From NCBI RefSeq assembly GCF_030504625.1, contig NZ_JAUKWH010000003.1, positions 178,521 to 242,520 of the forward strand: 64,000 nucleotides of DNA, read 5' to 3'. Each line of letters begins with the position of its first letter. Position 1 is the stretch's first letter. The notes under the pieces were generated by a model. The model ran no database searches, was not told the DNA's origin, and saw only the letters and a program-made list of their open reading frames with translations. The translations under genes were made by a program, and so were the position numbers. Positions 16,948-25,105 of this stretch are shown in pieces. The stretch comes from Neisseria sp. MVDL19-042950 (GTDB taxonomy: Bacteria; Pseudomonadota; Gammaproteobacteria; Burkholderiales; Neisseriaceae).

Positions 16948-18405
16948 TTATTTGGAATGTTGGTTGACACGGCGGAGCAAACGGCTCATAGCCAAAACAA
17001 CTTCTTCTGGCAAACTTTCCACACGCTCACGCAATAAGCGTAAGAATTGCTCCAATCGAGGCCAGTCTTCTGCACGCTCATATAAGTCGAACAACATAAT
17101 ATAAAGCTGCGACTCTTGCGGGTATTGCAGGACAGCCTGCTCCAAAGTACCGATAGCCTGTTCCAATTGCCCGTACATCAGCAAAGACTCCACTTCTTTG
17201 ATAGCTTCTTCTGCAGGAGAAGAATTGGCACTGATAAGTGAAGCATCTTTTTGCACCAGATCACGGTATTTGGCTTTCAGTTGCAAGGAAGTCGGTTGCA
17301 AATAACCTCTTTCCAATCCAATCTCGCGAACTTTCTGTTCAGACGGCCCCTTTTCTAAATCATCAAATACTTCATGATAGCCAAGGCTATATCCCCACCC
17401 CAGCATACGTTCTTTTACTTGACGTCCATATTGCCCCAAAGCGTAATATAACTTCCATAAGTGCTTGGCAAACTGATTGACTTCTTCATGTTGATAATCC
17501 AACTTCAGTGCATCAATAATCAAGCTTGCCGGCTTGGAAGATTTTTGAATGGCACGGTTATATTGTTGCAATGCCGTTTCATAATCTACTTTATTATTCA
17601 GAATTCTTGCACTCTTCTCGGGCTTCACAAAGCCGATAACAGCGCTCATTTCCTCACTGCTTACATCGTTCCAATCGACTTGGCCGATGACAATCGGGCT
17701 GCGTGTTGATTTTGCACCACCATTTGGAGCTTGTGCATCCGCAGCATTATTAATAGTTAATGTCGGGCTTGCAGCTTGAAGATCTTCCAAACCGGTTTTC
17801 TCGCCTATTTGACGGGCAACCTCTCTCATACCCCAACCTAAGCGGCGTTCAGCCATAACCCGTAAAGGCAGATGGGTGGAGTTTGCTACCAAGCCGGCTT
17901 TGACATATTCAGCCAAGCTCTCCTCTGTTAACACTTCGCCATGTTTATCAAGCGTATCTGCAAGCAGGTCGATATCATTAGTACGCAGGCTCAATCCGAT
18001 TAACTCATGTACGAGTTTTTCGGGAGCTCCGTCTTTTAAACCGCTGAGATACCCCGCGAGAGAAGCTGCTGCTTTGCTTTCGTAGCCGAACTGCTTATAT
18101 ACTTGATATTCGGTCAGTGGATCGACTTCTTGTACGGAAACGGATGCTGTAGCAGTCTCAGCATGACTCCCACTGTCCCATTCCCAATCTTGATTTTCCG
18201 TTTCAGCAACTGATTGCGAAACTTTATCCATCCAATCGCTGCCACCGGCTGTATGCCCTGCTCGTGCAACATGGCGACCCGATCCGGATGTTTTGGCTGA
18301 TTTGATTTGCTTTTTCGTTGCTTTGGCGCCACTTTGCTTGTAGCGCACAAACAACAATACTAGCAAAAGCAGTGCCAGTAATATGATTAAAAGTGAATAA
18401 TTCAA
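16948..18405 (-). CDS. FimV-like inner-membrane protein with TPR-type helices
   Basis: The first gene of the five-gene operon, 485 residues. An N-terminal hydrophobic helix (about 3-20, LLIILLALLLLVLLFV) is followed by a basic then low-complexity linker. Then comes DPLTEYQVYKQFGYESKA (about 95-112), which resembles the DPLAEA-VY-YG motif of FimV/TspA C-terminal domains. Helical TPR-like repeats lie near the end (SLLMYGQLEQAIGTLEQAV, SQLYIMLFDLYERAEDW). FimV organises the cell pole and type IV pili in Pseudomonas. TTG 18405 is preferred over TTG 18435 because GGGAG lies 7 nt before it. One DUS core occurs at 17337-17347. Confidence 0.72.
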   Translation of the reverse strand: MNYSLLIILLALLLLVLLFVRYKQSGAKATKKQIKSAKTSGSGRHVARAGHTAGGSDWMDKVSQSVAETENQDWEWDSGSHAETATASVSVQEVDPLTEYQVYKQFGYESKAAASLAGYLSGLKDGAPEKLVHELIGLSLRTNDIDLLADTLDKHGEVLTEESLAEYVKAGLVANSTHLPLRVMAERRLGWGMREVARQIGEKTGLEDLQAASPTLTINNAADAQAPNGGAKSTRSPIVIGQVDWNDVSSEEMSAVIGFVKPEKSARILNNKVDYETALQQYNRAIQKSSKPASLIIDALKLDYQHEEVNQFAKHLWKLYYALGQYGRQVKERMLGWGYSLGYHEVFDDLEKGPSEQKVREIGLERGYLQPTSLQLKAKYRDLVQKDASLISANSSPAEEAIKEVESLLMYGQLEQAIGTLEQAVLQYPQESQLYIMLFDLYERAEDWPRLEQFLRLLRERVESLPEEVVLAMSRLLRRVNQHSK

Positions 18406-18569
18406 GGATATCTCCCGATACGTGTAGCAACCCAATCAGGTAAACAATGTTACTGCCTGATAAGTATTAGGCATATTAAAGCCATGTTGTCCCCCAAGTG
18501 CATCATGATAACATGATTTAACTGATTATTACATCAATAAACTATTTTAACATCTTTTTTGTTTTGATG

Positions 18570-19892
18570 TTAATGTAACTCAAACCACCCTATGGATTCC
18601 ACATGCGCGGTTTGGGCGAACATATTCATCACACCTGCCGCTTTGAAGCGATAACCTTTGTCCACCAAAACTGCGGCATCCCGTGCGAATGTGGACGGAT
18701 TACAGGATACATAAACTATTCTTTTGGGCAAATACAGTCCATGTAGGGCCTGAACAACTGCATATGCCCCGCTTCTGGGCGGATCAAGCAGCATTTTGTC
18801 GAAGACACCCCATGACGCTACGGCGGCGGCATCGGTTTTAAACAAATCGGCCGTCTGAAATGATGCTTTACTACCACAATTATTCAATCGTGCGTTTTCT
18901 GAAGCCCGTCGGGTTAAAAAATCAGCACCTTCGATACCGACAATGTCAGCACCTTGTTTGGCCATAGGAATGCTGAAATTTCCCAAGCCGCAAAACAAGT
19001 CTGCTACTCTTTCTCCTGCCTTGGTATCCAACAAACGTAATGCCCTGCTGACCATCAGAGCATTCAAGTGTGGATTGATTTGAGTAAAATCACCGGGGCG
19101 GAAAGGCATTTGCACGCCGAACTCCGGCAGGTTGTAAGCAAGTTGTGGCGCTTGTTCGGGATAAAATGGAAAGGCTTTACCTTCCCCGTATTGCAGCCAA
19201 ATTTGCCATTCCTGAACATTTGTTCCATTCAGGCCGTCTGAAAACTGCCGGAGCGCCTGTTTTGTTTTTTCGCACGGTTCATCCTGTATACAGACATTTA
19301 AAACCGTAACCTGTTCCCCAATCGAAAACTCTATATGGCGGACACGTTCTTTTCTATCGGCGCAATTTTGCAGCAAATTTCTTAATTCAGGCAACATATT
19401 TGAAACATGCTTTGGCAAAATCAGGCAATTACTGACATTAACAACATCATGCGTTTTACGGGATTGAAACCCTAATTTCAGACGGCCTCCTTCATTTACC
19501 GACACGCTAAGCCGTGCACGGTAACGATAAGCCCACGGCATACCGTAAACAGGAGGAAGCAATTGTTCGGGAAATACTTTACCTATACGTAACAATTGCT
19601 CTTCTAATATTCTCTGCTTGAAAGCAATTTGTGCCGCCGGTAAAACGTGCTGCAAAACACATCCTCCGCATGTATTAAAATAACAACACTCAGGTTCCAC
19701 TCTTTCAGCAGATGCTTTTATAACGGCAACGGTTTCTGCTTCGTCAAATTGTTTTTTACTTCGGGTAAGACGGTAACTTACCTGCTCAGTAGGCAGCGCC
19801 CCTTTAATAAAAACCGTTTTCCCGTTTACACGAGCCACTCCCCTTCCTTCGTAATCTAATGAAAAAACTTCTGCAATATTTTCTGATTTCAT
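18570..19892 (-). CDS. rlmD: 23S rRNA (uracil-1939-C5)-methyltransferase
   Basis: RlmD (RumA) methylates U1939 of 23S rRNA using SAM. From ATG 19892 (MKSENIAEVFSLDYEGRGVA) the protein has 440 residues. The frame to 19964 adds a DUS-encoded FSDGL and is rejected. It has a TRAM domain at 1-60, an iron-sulfur cluster motif CCYFNTCGGCVLQH (four Cys with a fourth partner downstream), the SAM motif DLFCGLGNFSIPMA, LLDPPRSGA, and the nucleophile Cys in YVSCNPSTFARD. An AGGA ribosome site lies ahead of the chosen start. An internal DUS lies near 19233. Confidence 0.93.
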   Translation of the reverse strand: MKSENIAEVFSLDYEGRGVARVNGKTVFIKGALPTEQVSYRLTRSKKQFDEAETVAVIKASAERVEPECCYFNTCGGCVLQHVLPAAQIAFKQRILEEQLLRIGKVFPEQLLPPVYGMPWAYRYRARLSVSVNEGGRLKLGFQSRKTHDVVNVSNCLILPKHVSNMLPELRNLLQNCADRKERVRHIEFSIGEQVTVLNVCIQDEPCEKTKQALRQFSDGLNGTNVQEWQIWLQYGEGKAFPFYPEQAPQLAYNLPEFGVQMPFRPGDFTQINPHLNALMVSRALRLLDTKAGERVADLFCGLGNFSIPMAKQGADIVGIEGADFLTRRASENARLNNCGSKASFQTADLFKTDAAAVASWGVFDKMLLDPPRSGAYAVVQALHGLYLPKRIVYVSCNPSTFARDAAVLVDKGYRFKAAGVMNMFAQTAHVESIGWFELH

Positions 19893-20053
19893 GCATTTAT
19901 CCTGCTCCAGGCCGTCTGAAAATATATTCCGGCACCCTACCGTTGAATGGTATTTCATCGCCAAATTCTTTATTTTCTCACAAAAATCCAGATATTACTG
20001 TATGATTCTTTAGCTGTTTTCTATTTATGAATCACCCATTACCAATACAAGCA

Positions 20054-21052
20054 ATGAAAAAAAACGAATTCGGCTTGCTGGCACTGTCAGTTAGTGCGGT
20101 AGCTTTTGCCAATACCCCTGTACCGGACTTTCCACCCATCGACGCAGGCCAGCACGTTGTGATTAACATTCCTCAACAACGTTTGTTCGTGTACACCGAC
20201 GGCAAGCTGACTAAAGCATATCCTGTTGCCGTCGGCAAAGCTTTGACGCAAACCACCTTGGGCGAACACAAAATCGGTGCCAAGGCGTTTAATCCTACTT
20301 GGCACATCCCCAAAAGCATTCAAAAAGAACGTAACGACGGTATTAAAACCATCCCACCCGGTCCAAAAAATCCGTTGGGGCCCGTATTCGTGCGTATGGG
20401 CGACCCGAAACTGGGATTGGGCATTCACGGCACCAATGCGCCGAGCAGCGTACCCGGGGTGCGCAGCCACGGTTGCGTACGCATGAAATCGCCGGATGCA
20501 CTTGAGTTTGCCAATGCTATTACCAGCGGCTCCCCTGCTTCCGTGATTTACCAAATGGCCGCGCTGAACACCGATGCCAACAACAATCTGTGGCTGGCGG
20601 CCTTCCGTGATCCCTACGACAAAAAAAATCTTGATGTTGCGGCTTTGCGTAAAAGCATTAATGCGTGGGCGAAAGCGCATGGGAAAAACATTAACGCCAA
20701 ACGTGTCGAAGCCATTTTGAAAAACAAAACAGGCCAGCTCAACTGTTTGACCTGTGCCAAAGGTATCAAACTTAAAGGCCCGTTGCAGTCGCTGGCATGG
20801 ACCAACGGTTTGGCCGAGCCGACCAAACCGAAGGCCGCGCCTGTTCCGCCTCCTGTTAAAGACGAAGTTTTGCCGTCGGGCACTGCGATTGAAGTGGATG
20901 AGGAAATGACCAAACCCGAACCGGGAGTTTCTTCCAACATCGTGCCGGCACCTGTACCTACTGCTCCGCCTGCGCCGAAACCTGCTCCGGAGCCTTCCGC
21001 CGAACAGTATCGCCCCTCGAAAAACAAGGAGCTGATAGAAGAGCTATTCTAA
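20054..21052 (+). CDS. L,D-transpeptidase (YkuD domain), periplasmic
   Basis: ATG 20054 opens a clear signal peptide (MKKNEFGLLALSVSAVAFA). An in-frame ATG at 20027 would add nine residues; neither has a good ribosome site. The YkuD domain follows at about 30-180: HVVINIPQQRLFVYTDGK, then GIHGTNAPSSVPGVRSHGCVRM with catalytic Cys at residue 141 of the shorter form. L,D-transpeptidases form 3-3 peptidoglycan crosslinks or attach proteins to the wall. The C-terminal 80 residues are Pro/Ala-rich and probably disordered. Two further Cys occur in LNCLTCAKG. A DUS hairpin terminates the gene. Confidence 0.88.
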   Translation: MKKNEFGLLALSVSAVAFANTPVPDFPPIDAGQHVVINIPQQRLFVYTDGKLTKAYPVAVGKALTQTTLGEHKIGAKAFNPTWHIPKSIQKERNDGIKTIPPGPKNPLGPVFVRMGDPKLGLGIHGTNAPSSVPGVRSHGCVRMKSPDALEFANAITSGSPASVIYQMAALNTDANNNLWLAAFRDPYDKKNLDVAALRKSINAWAKAHGKNINAKRVEAILKNKTGQLNCLTCAKGIKLKGPLQSLAWTNGLAEPTKPKAAPVPPPVKDEVLPSGTAIEVDEEMTKPEPGVSSNIVPAPVPTAPPAPKPAPEPSAEQYRPSKNKELIEELF

Positions 21053-21071
21053 ACGCTTTTCTAATCGAATC

Positions 21072-21099
21072 AGGCCGTCTGAATTCTTTCAGACGGCCT
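21072..21099. terminator. DUS hairpin after the L,D-transpeptidase
   Basis: AGGCCGTCTGAA (21072-21083) and TTCAGACGGCCT (21088-21099) around TTCT, 19 bp after the stop. Confidence 0.7.
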
Positions 21100-21178
21100 A
21101 ACACCTTTGTTTTAACCTCTCGGCGGCGGGCAAACATCCGCGCCTGTGTGAAATTTTGCTAAAATATTCCTTATATTT

Positions 21179-21303
21179 TTCAGACGGCCTTGTTACTTAT
21201 GCATAACCTGAAGGCCGTCTGAACTACTTTTGATATTTGAGAAGCTGATTATTTTCAGACGGCCTTCCGCCAACGGCCGAACCGGTTGCCGATGCCGTCT
21301 GAA
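21179..21303. repeat. Cluster of four further DUS upstream of trkH
   Basis: Uptake sequences lie at 21179-21190 (-), 21212-21223 (+), 21254-21265 (-) and 21292-21303 (+). The last is ATGCCGTCTGAA, the AT-DUS dialect of meningococcus and gonococcus. With the pair at 21072-21099 there are six DUS in about 230 bp. Confidence 0.85.
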
Positions 21304-21314
21304 ACACCCATACC

Positions 21315-22772
21315 ATGTATAAAGTTATACCGATTATCCATATTCTTTCCAAACTCGGCGTGCTGTTTTCGATACTGCTGCTGGTGCCGACGTTTGTGTC
21401 TTATCTTTATCTGGACGACGCACTCTTAGCGTTCGGGCGCACCGCATTGGTTACGATCGTGGCTTCTTCCGCCATATGGCTGCTGACTTTGCAATACGAT
21501 CGCGAACTGCGCCCGCGCGACGGTTTTACACTGGTATTTATGCTGTGGCTGGGCTTCGCCTTGGTGGCCGCCATGCCGCTTTATCTCTATTTTCCGCATA
21601 TAAGTTACACCGATGCCTTTTTCGAAGCCATGTCGGGGCTGACCACCACCGGTGCAACGGTTATTACCAGTTTGGACACGCTGGCTCCCTCCATTAATTT
21701 CTGGCGGCACATGCTCAACTGGTTGGGCGGCATGGGGATTATCGTCCTCGCCGTCGCCATTTTGCCGATGTTAGGCGTGGGCGGCACACAGCTTTTCAAG
21801 GCAGAAATTCCGGGTATCGACAAAGACAGCAAAATGGCACCGCGCATTTCGCAGGTGGCCAAAAAACTATGGCTGCTCTATGTGGGCTTTACCGCCGCAA
21901 CCTGCCTAGCCCTGCATTGGGCGGGCATGAGCTGGTTTGATGCCGTATGCCACGCCATGGCCGCCCTTGCGCTGGGGGGCTTTTCGACACATGATGACAG
22001 CATTGCCTACTTCAACTCTCCTACCGTCGAAGCCGTGATTATGATGGCTACTTTGGCCGGAGCAATCAGCTTTGCCAGCCATTTTTCCGCATTGAAGAGC
22101 CGTTCGCTAAAAAGCTACTGGCGCGACGAAGAATGCCGCGTGCTGCTGACTACGTTAACCATCAGCATCACGACAGTCAGTTTTTATTTATGGCACTTAA
22201 ACCACTACCCTTCGCTTGAGGAAGCATTCCGTTTTGTCAGTTTCAATTTCATATCCGTCGGGCTGGCAAGCGGATTTGCCAATGCCGACTTCTCCCAATG
22301 GCCGTTGATTGCTGCTTTATGGATGTTTTTTCTTTCCAACATACTCGCCAGCTCGGGCTCTATGGGCGGCGGCATGAAAAGTGTGCGCGCGATTGTGCTG
22401 TTTAAATTCAGCCTGCGCGAAATGATGATGCTGCTGCACCCGAAAGCCGTGCGTAACGTCAAAGTAAACGGCCGTACCATTCCCGAACGGATGGCGCTTA
22501 CCGTGATGGCCTTCGTTTTCGTGTATTTTATGACGGTGGTACTGTTTACTTTCCTAATGATGGCTACCGGTTTGGATTTTATCTCGGCATTTACCGGCAT
22601 CATTGCATGCATCACCAATGCCGGCCCGGGTTTGGGCGAAGTCGGCCCTGCCCGCAACTATGCAGGACTCAGCGATTTTCAAAAATGGTTGTGTACTGCC
22701 GCAATGTTGCTGGGACGGTTGGAAATTTTTACCGTTGCCATCTTGTTTACTCCTGCTTATTGGAAAAAATAG
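21315..22772 (+). CDS. trkH: Trk potassium uptake membrane subunit TrkH
   Basis: A 485-residue multi-pass inner-membrane K+ channel subunit, normally gated by the cytoplasmic NAD/ATP-binding ring TrkA, whose gene is not in the window. The four selectivity-filter loops are visible: MSGLTTTGATVI, ALALGGFSTHDDS, SGSMGGGMKS and CITNAGPGLGEVGP. Length matches E. coli TrkH (483). Start ATG 21315 lies 11 bp after an AT-type DUS, and no good ribosome site is visible. Confidence 0.95.
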   Translation: MYKVIPIIHILSKLGVLFSILLLVPTFVSYLYLDDALLAFGRTALVTIVASSAIWLLTLQYDRELRPRDGFTLVFMLWLGFALVAAMPLYLYFPHISYTDAFFEAMSGLTTTGATVITSLDTLAPSINFWRHMLNWLGGMGIIVLAVAILPMLGVGGTQLFKAEIPGIDKDSKMAPRISQVAKKLWLLYVGFTAATCLALHWAGMSWFDAVCHAMAALALGGFSTHDDSIAYFNSPTVEAVIMMATLAGAISFASHFSALKSRSLKSYWRDEECRVLLTTLTISITTVSFYLWHLNHYPSLEEAFRFVSFNFISVGLASGFANADFSQWPLIAALWMFFLSNILASSGSMGGGMKSVRAIVLFKFSLREMMMLLHPKAVRNVKVNGRTIPERMALTVMAFVFVYFMTVVLFTFLMMATGLDFISAFTGIIACITNAGPGLGEVGPARNYAGLSDFQKWLCTAAMLLGRLEIFTVAILFTPAYWKK

Positions 22773-22793
22773 GCGGCATTGCAAAACCTCTTT

Positions 22794-22858
22794 TTCAGAC
22801 GGCCTCTTATCCAAACACCTCATACCCCGAAACAAGCAAAGTTTTCAGGCCGTCTGAA
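22794..22858. repeat. Opposed DUS pair between trkH and slt
   Basis: TTCAGACGGCCT (22794-22805) and AGGCCGTCTGAA (22847-22858) face each other across about 40 bp. The loop is long for a terminator, so this may be only a pair of uptake sites. Confidence 0.65.
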
Positions 22859-22964
22859 AATCCTATCCTTTCAAGAATGTAAATCCCGCCTTATCGTTTT
22901 GAGGGGCGGTATAAATCGTTTAGAATCGAACATTCCAACAATAAAATCTAAAGAAAGCATACGC

Positions 22965-24797
22965 ATGGCTCTGAAACAAACCCTCCAGCTCACCTTGACC
23001 GCCGCAGCCGTTTTGATCGTGGCGGCCTGTTCCTCGCACGAACAGCCGGTAGAACCCGTTAAACACGGCGATGCCCACGGTGCCGGCAGCGCTACCGAAA
23101 CACCTTCTAAAACATTATCGGATTACAGCCTGTATCAAAGCACTTTGGATGCCGTCAAAATAGACGACGACATGCTCCCCTCCCAATTCCTCGACCAAGC
23201 AGGCAACAGCGCCATGGCGGAAACCGTGCGTAACGAATGGTTGAAAAGCTTGGGCAACCGCAACTTATGGGCGCAATTCAACCAACAATATGCCAAACTC
23301 GACCAAGCGGGCCGCTCGCAAGAAGTACAATGCTATGCCGAATACAACAATCGTAACTTCGACGGACTAGCTAAAGAATTATCCAAAGAAATCAACCGAC
23401 TGCCCAAAGGTTGCAACGTATTGATCGAAGCCGCCGCCGCATCAGGCCGTCTGAATGCAAAAGACGCTTGGCGGCGTGTGCGCGGGCTCATCAGCAACAA
23501 CCAAATTACCGACGCACGCAACCTTGCGGCGGCTTTAGGCAGCCCGTTTGAAAGCGACGGACAAGGCGCACAGGAATACAGCCTGATTAACGTTATCGGC
23601 AACACCTCGAAAAAAAATCCCGCTTCCGCCGCCATACTGGAAAGCATGTCCGACAGCCTGAGCCGCGAGCAAAGCAGCTTTGCATGGGGCGTGCTCGGCC
23701 ACATGCAGGCATTGAACCGCAACATGGGTGCGGCAATGAGCCATTACAGCCGCGCCGACCGCAGCCAGTTGAGTAACGAACAGTTTGAATGGTACGCACG
23801 CGCCGCACTGCGCCTGCAACGCTGGAGCGAACTGGCCAACATTATCGAAAGCATGCCGGAAAAACTGCAAAAAGACCCGACATGGCAATACTGGCTGGCC
23901 CGCAGCTATGCAGCACAAGGCGACAGCGCACGTGCCCGCGGCCTGTATGAAAAAACCACCCAAACCGGCCGCAATTTCTACGCTGTAATGGCAACGGAAG
24001 AATTAGGCCGCCGCATCAACACCCGCAACAATGTCGGCGAAGTGCCGAAAAGCGAAATCAACAAACTTACCCGCAACGCAGCCATCGACCGTGCTCTGAC
24101 CTTATTCAAAGCCAGCCGCGACAACGGCGACTGGAAAATGCGCCGCCAAGCGCAAGCCGAATGGCGTTACGCTACGCGCGGTGCCGGCGAAGATACACTG
24201 CTTGCCGCCGCGCAACTGGCGTTCAACCACCAGTTTTATGAAATGGCAATCAACAGTGCGGAACGTACCGACCAAAAACTCAATTACAACTTGCGCTACA
24301 TCTCGCCGTTTAAAGAAACCACCACACGCTATGCCGAACAAGCCGGTGTCGACCCCGCTTGGGTATACGGCCTTATCCGCCAAGAAAGCCGTTTTATGCT
24401 GGGCGCTCAATCCAGCGTCGGCGCACAAGGGTTGATGCAGGTAATGCCTGCCACAGCCCGTGAAATTGCCAATAAAATCGGCATGAGCAGCGGAGAACTT
24501 TACACCATGGACGGCAATATCCGCATGGGCACATGGTATATGTCTGACGTGAAACGCCGCCTGCAAAACAACGAAGTGCTGGCTACCGCAGGCTATAACG
24601 CCGGCCCCAGCCGCGCCCGCAACTGGCAAGACAGCAACCCGTTGGAAGGAGCTATTTATGCCGAGACCATCCCTTTCAACGAAACCCGCGATTATGTGAA
24701 AAAAGTGATGACCAACGCCACTTATTACGCCAGCCTGTTCAACGAACCGCAAACTTCCTTAAAACAGCGCATGGGCGTGGTGCCGGGGCGTTATTGA
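22965..24797 (+). CDS. slt: Soluble-type lytic murein transglycosylase, lipoprotein form
   Basis: Cleaves the MurNAc-GlcNAc bond of peptidoglycan to give 1,6-anhydro ends. ATG 22965 gives 610 residues; the open frame further upstream passes through a DUS and is rejected. The signal peptide ends at lipobox VAAC, so the enzyme is probably membrane-anchored. A long alpha-superhelical region (about 60-440) precedes the SLT domain with RQESRF (catalytic Glu474), SVGAQGLMQVMPATA and the AGYNAGPSRARNW segment. One DUS is read in frame as GRLN. It ends at a DUS hairpin. Confidence 0.93.
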   Translation: MALKQTLQLTLTAAAVLIVAACSSHEQPVEPVKHGDAHGAGSATETPSKTLSDYSLYQSTLDAVKIDDDMLPSQFLDQAGNSAMAETVRNEWLKSLGNRNLWAQFNQQYAKLDQAGRSQEVQCYAEYNNRNFDGLAKELSKEINRLPKGCNVLIEAAAASGRLNAKDAWRRVRGLISNNQITDARNLAAALGSPFESDGQGAQEYSLINVIGNTSKKNPASAAILESMSDSLSREQSSFAWGVLGHMQALNRNMGAAMSHYSRADRSQLSNEQFEWYARAALRLQRWSELANIIESMPEKLQKDPTWQYWLARSYAAQGDSARARGLYEKTTQTGRNFYAVMATEELGRRINTRNNVGEVPKSEINKLTRNAAIDRALTLFKASRDNGDWKMRRQAQAEWRYATRGAGEDTLLAAAQLAFNHQFYEMAINSAERTDQKLNYNLRYISPFKETTTRYAEQAGVDPAWVYGLIRQESRFMLGAQSSVGAQGLMQVMPATAREIANKIGMSSGELYTMDGNIRMGTWYMSDVKRRLQNNEVLATAGYNAGPSRARNWQDSNPLEGAIYAETIPFNETRDYVKKVMTNATYYASLFNEPQTSLKQRMGVVPGRY

Positions 24798-24821
24798 TCG
24801 GTAGAATGTTTTGATAAGACT

Positions 24822-24854
24822 AAGGCCGTCTGAAACTTATTTTCAGACGGCCTT
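24822..24854. terminator. DUS hairpin terminator of slt
   Basis: AAGGCCGTCTGAAA (24822-24835) pairs with TTTCAGACGGCCTT (24841-24854), 25 bp after the slt stop. Confidence 0.75.
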
Positions 24855-24861
24855 TCTGCTT

Positions 24862-25037
24862 TATACGGCGAACAAACTTAAGTTACCGCACTATGGCGGA
24901 CGGAATATTCGGGCTTAATCCGAGCATCTCGCAACAACCCTAGTAAAACCTAAGATATTCGGGTCAGGCCCGAGCATGACGAATCGTGATAAAGTAAGTT
25001 CATCGGTTATAGAAAAACGAAGTTATCCGCCGATATA
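24862..25037 (+). repeat. Dispersed intergenic repeat, copy C (possible MITE-like unit)
   Basis: Contains two related units, ATATTCGGGCTTAATCCGAG (24905-24924) and ATATTCGGGTCAGGCCCGAG (24955-24974). The second continues as CATGACGAATCGTGATAAAG like copies A and B. Its ends, TATACGGCGAACAAACTT (from 24862) and the complement of the end at 25037 (TATATCGGCGGATAACTT), resemble each other, as imperfect terminal inverted repeats would. Confidence 0.45.
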
Positions 25038-25065
25038 AAAAGGACGCTGAAACAGCGTCCTTTTT
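25037..25065. terminator. Bidirectional intrinsic terminator (slt/dnaK)
   Basis: AAAAAGGACGCTG (25037-25049) and CAGCGTCCTTTTT (25053-25065) form a perfect 13-bp stem with a 3-nt AAA loop and T/A tracts on both sides. It lies 41 bp past the dnaK stop and contains no DUS. Confidence 0.85.
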
Positions 25066-25105
25066 GGTTCCGATCAGGCCGTCTGAAAACGGCTCGTGAG
25101 CAGGT

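Larger units (their letters stand above)
24798..25105. other. Gene-free gap between slt and dnaK
   Basis: About 308 bp without a credible ORF. It holds the slt DUS hairpin, dispersed repeat copy C with a partial second unit, and a strong non-DUS hairpin that can terminate dnaK. Confidence 0.75.

Noticed and set aside
18436..18569. Near-palindromes (CCTGATAAGTATTAGG, CATGATAACATG) before the GTPase operon as operators
   Set aside because: Both are imperfect and fall in AT-rich sequence; no promoter pair fixes their position.
21072..21303. Regularly repeated 12-mers suggesting a CRISPR-like array
   Set aside because: The repeats are DUS in alternating orientation with irregular spacing; there is no cas gene.
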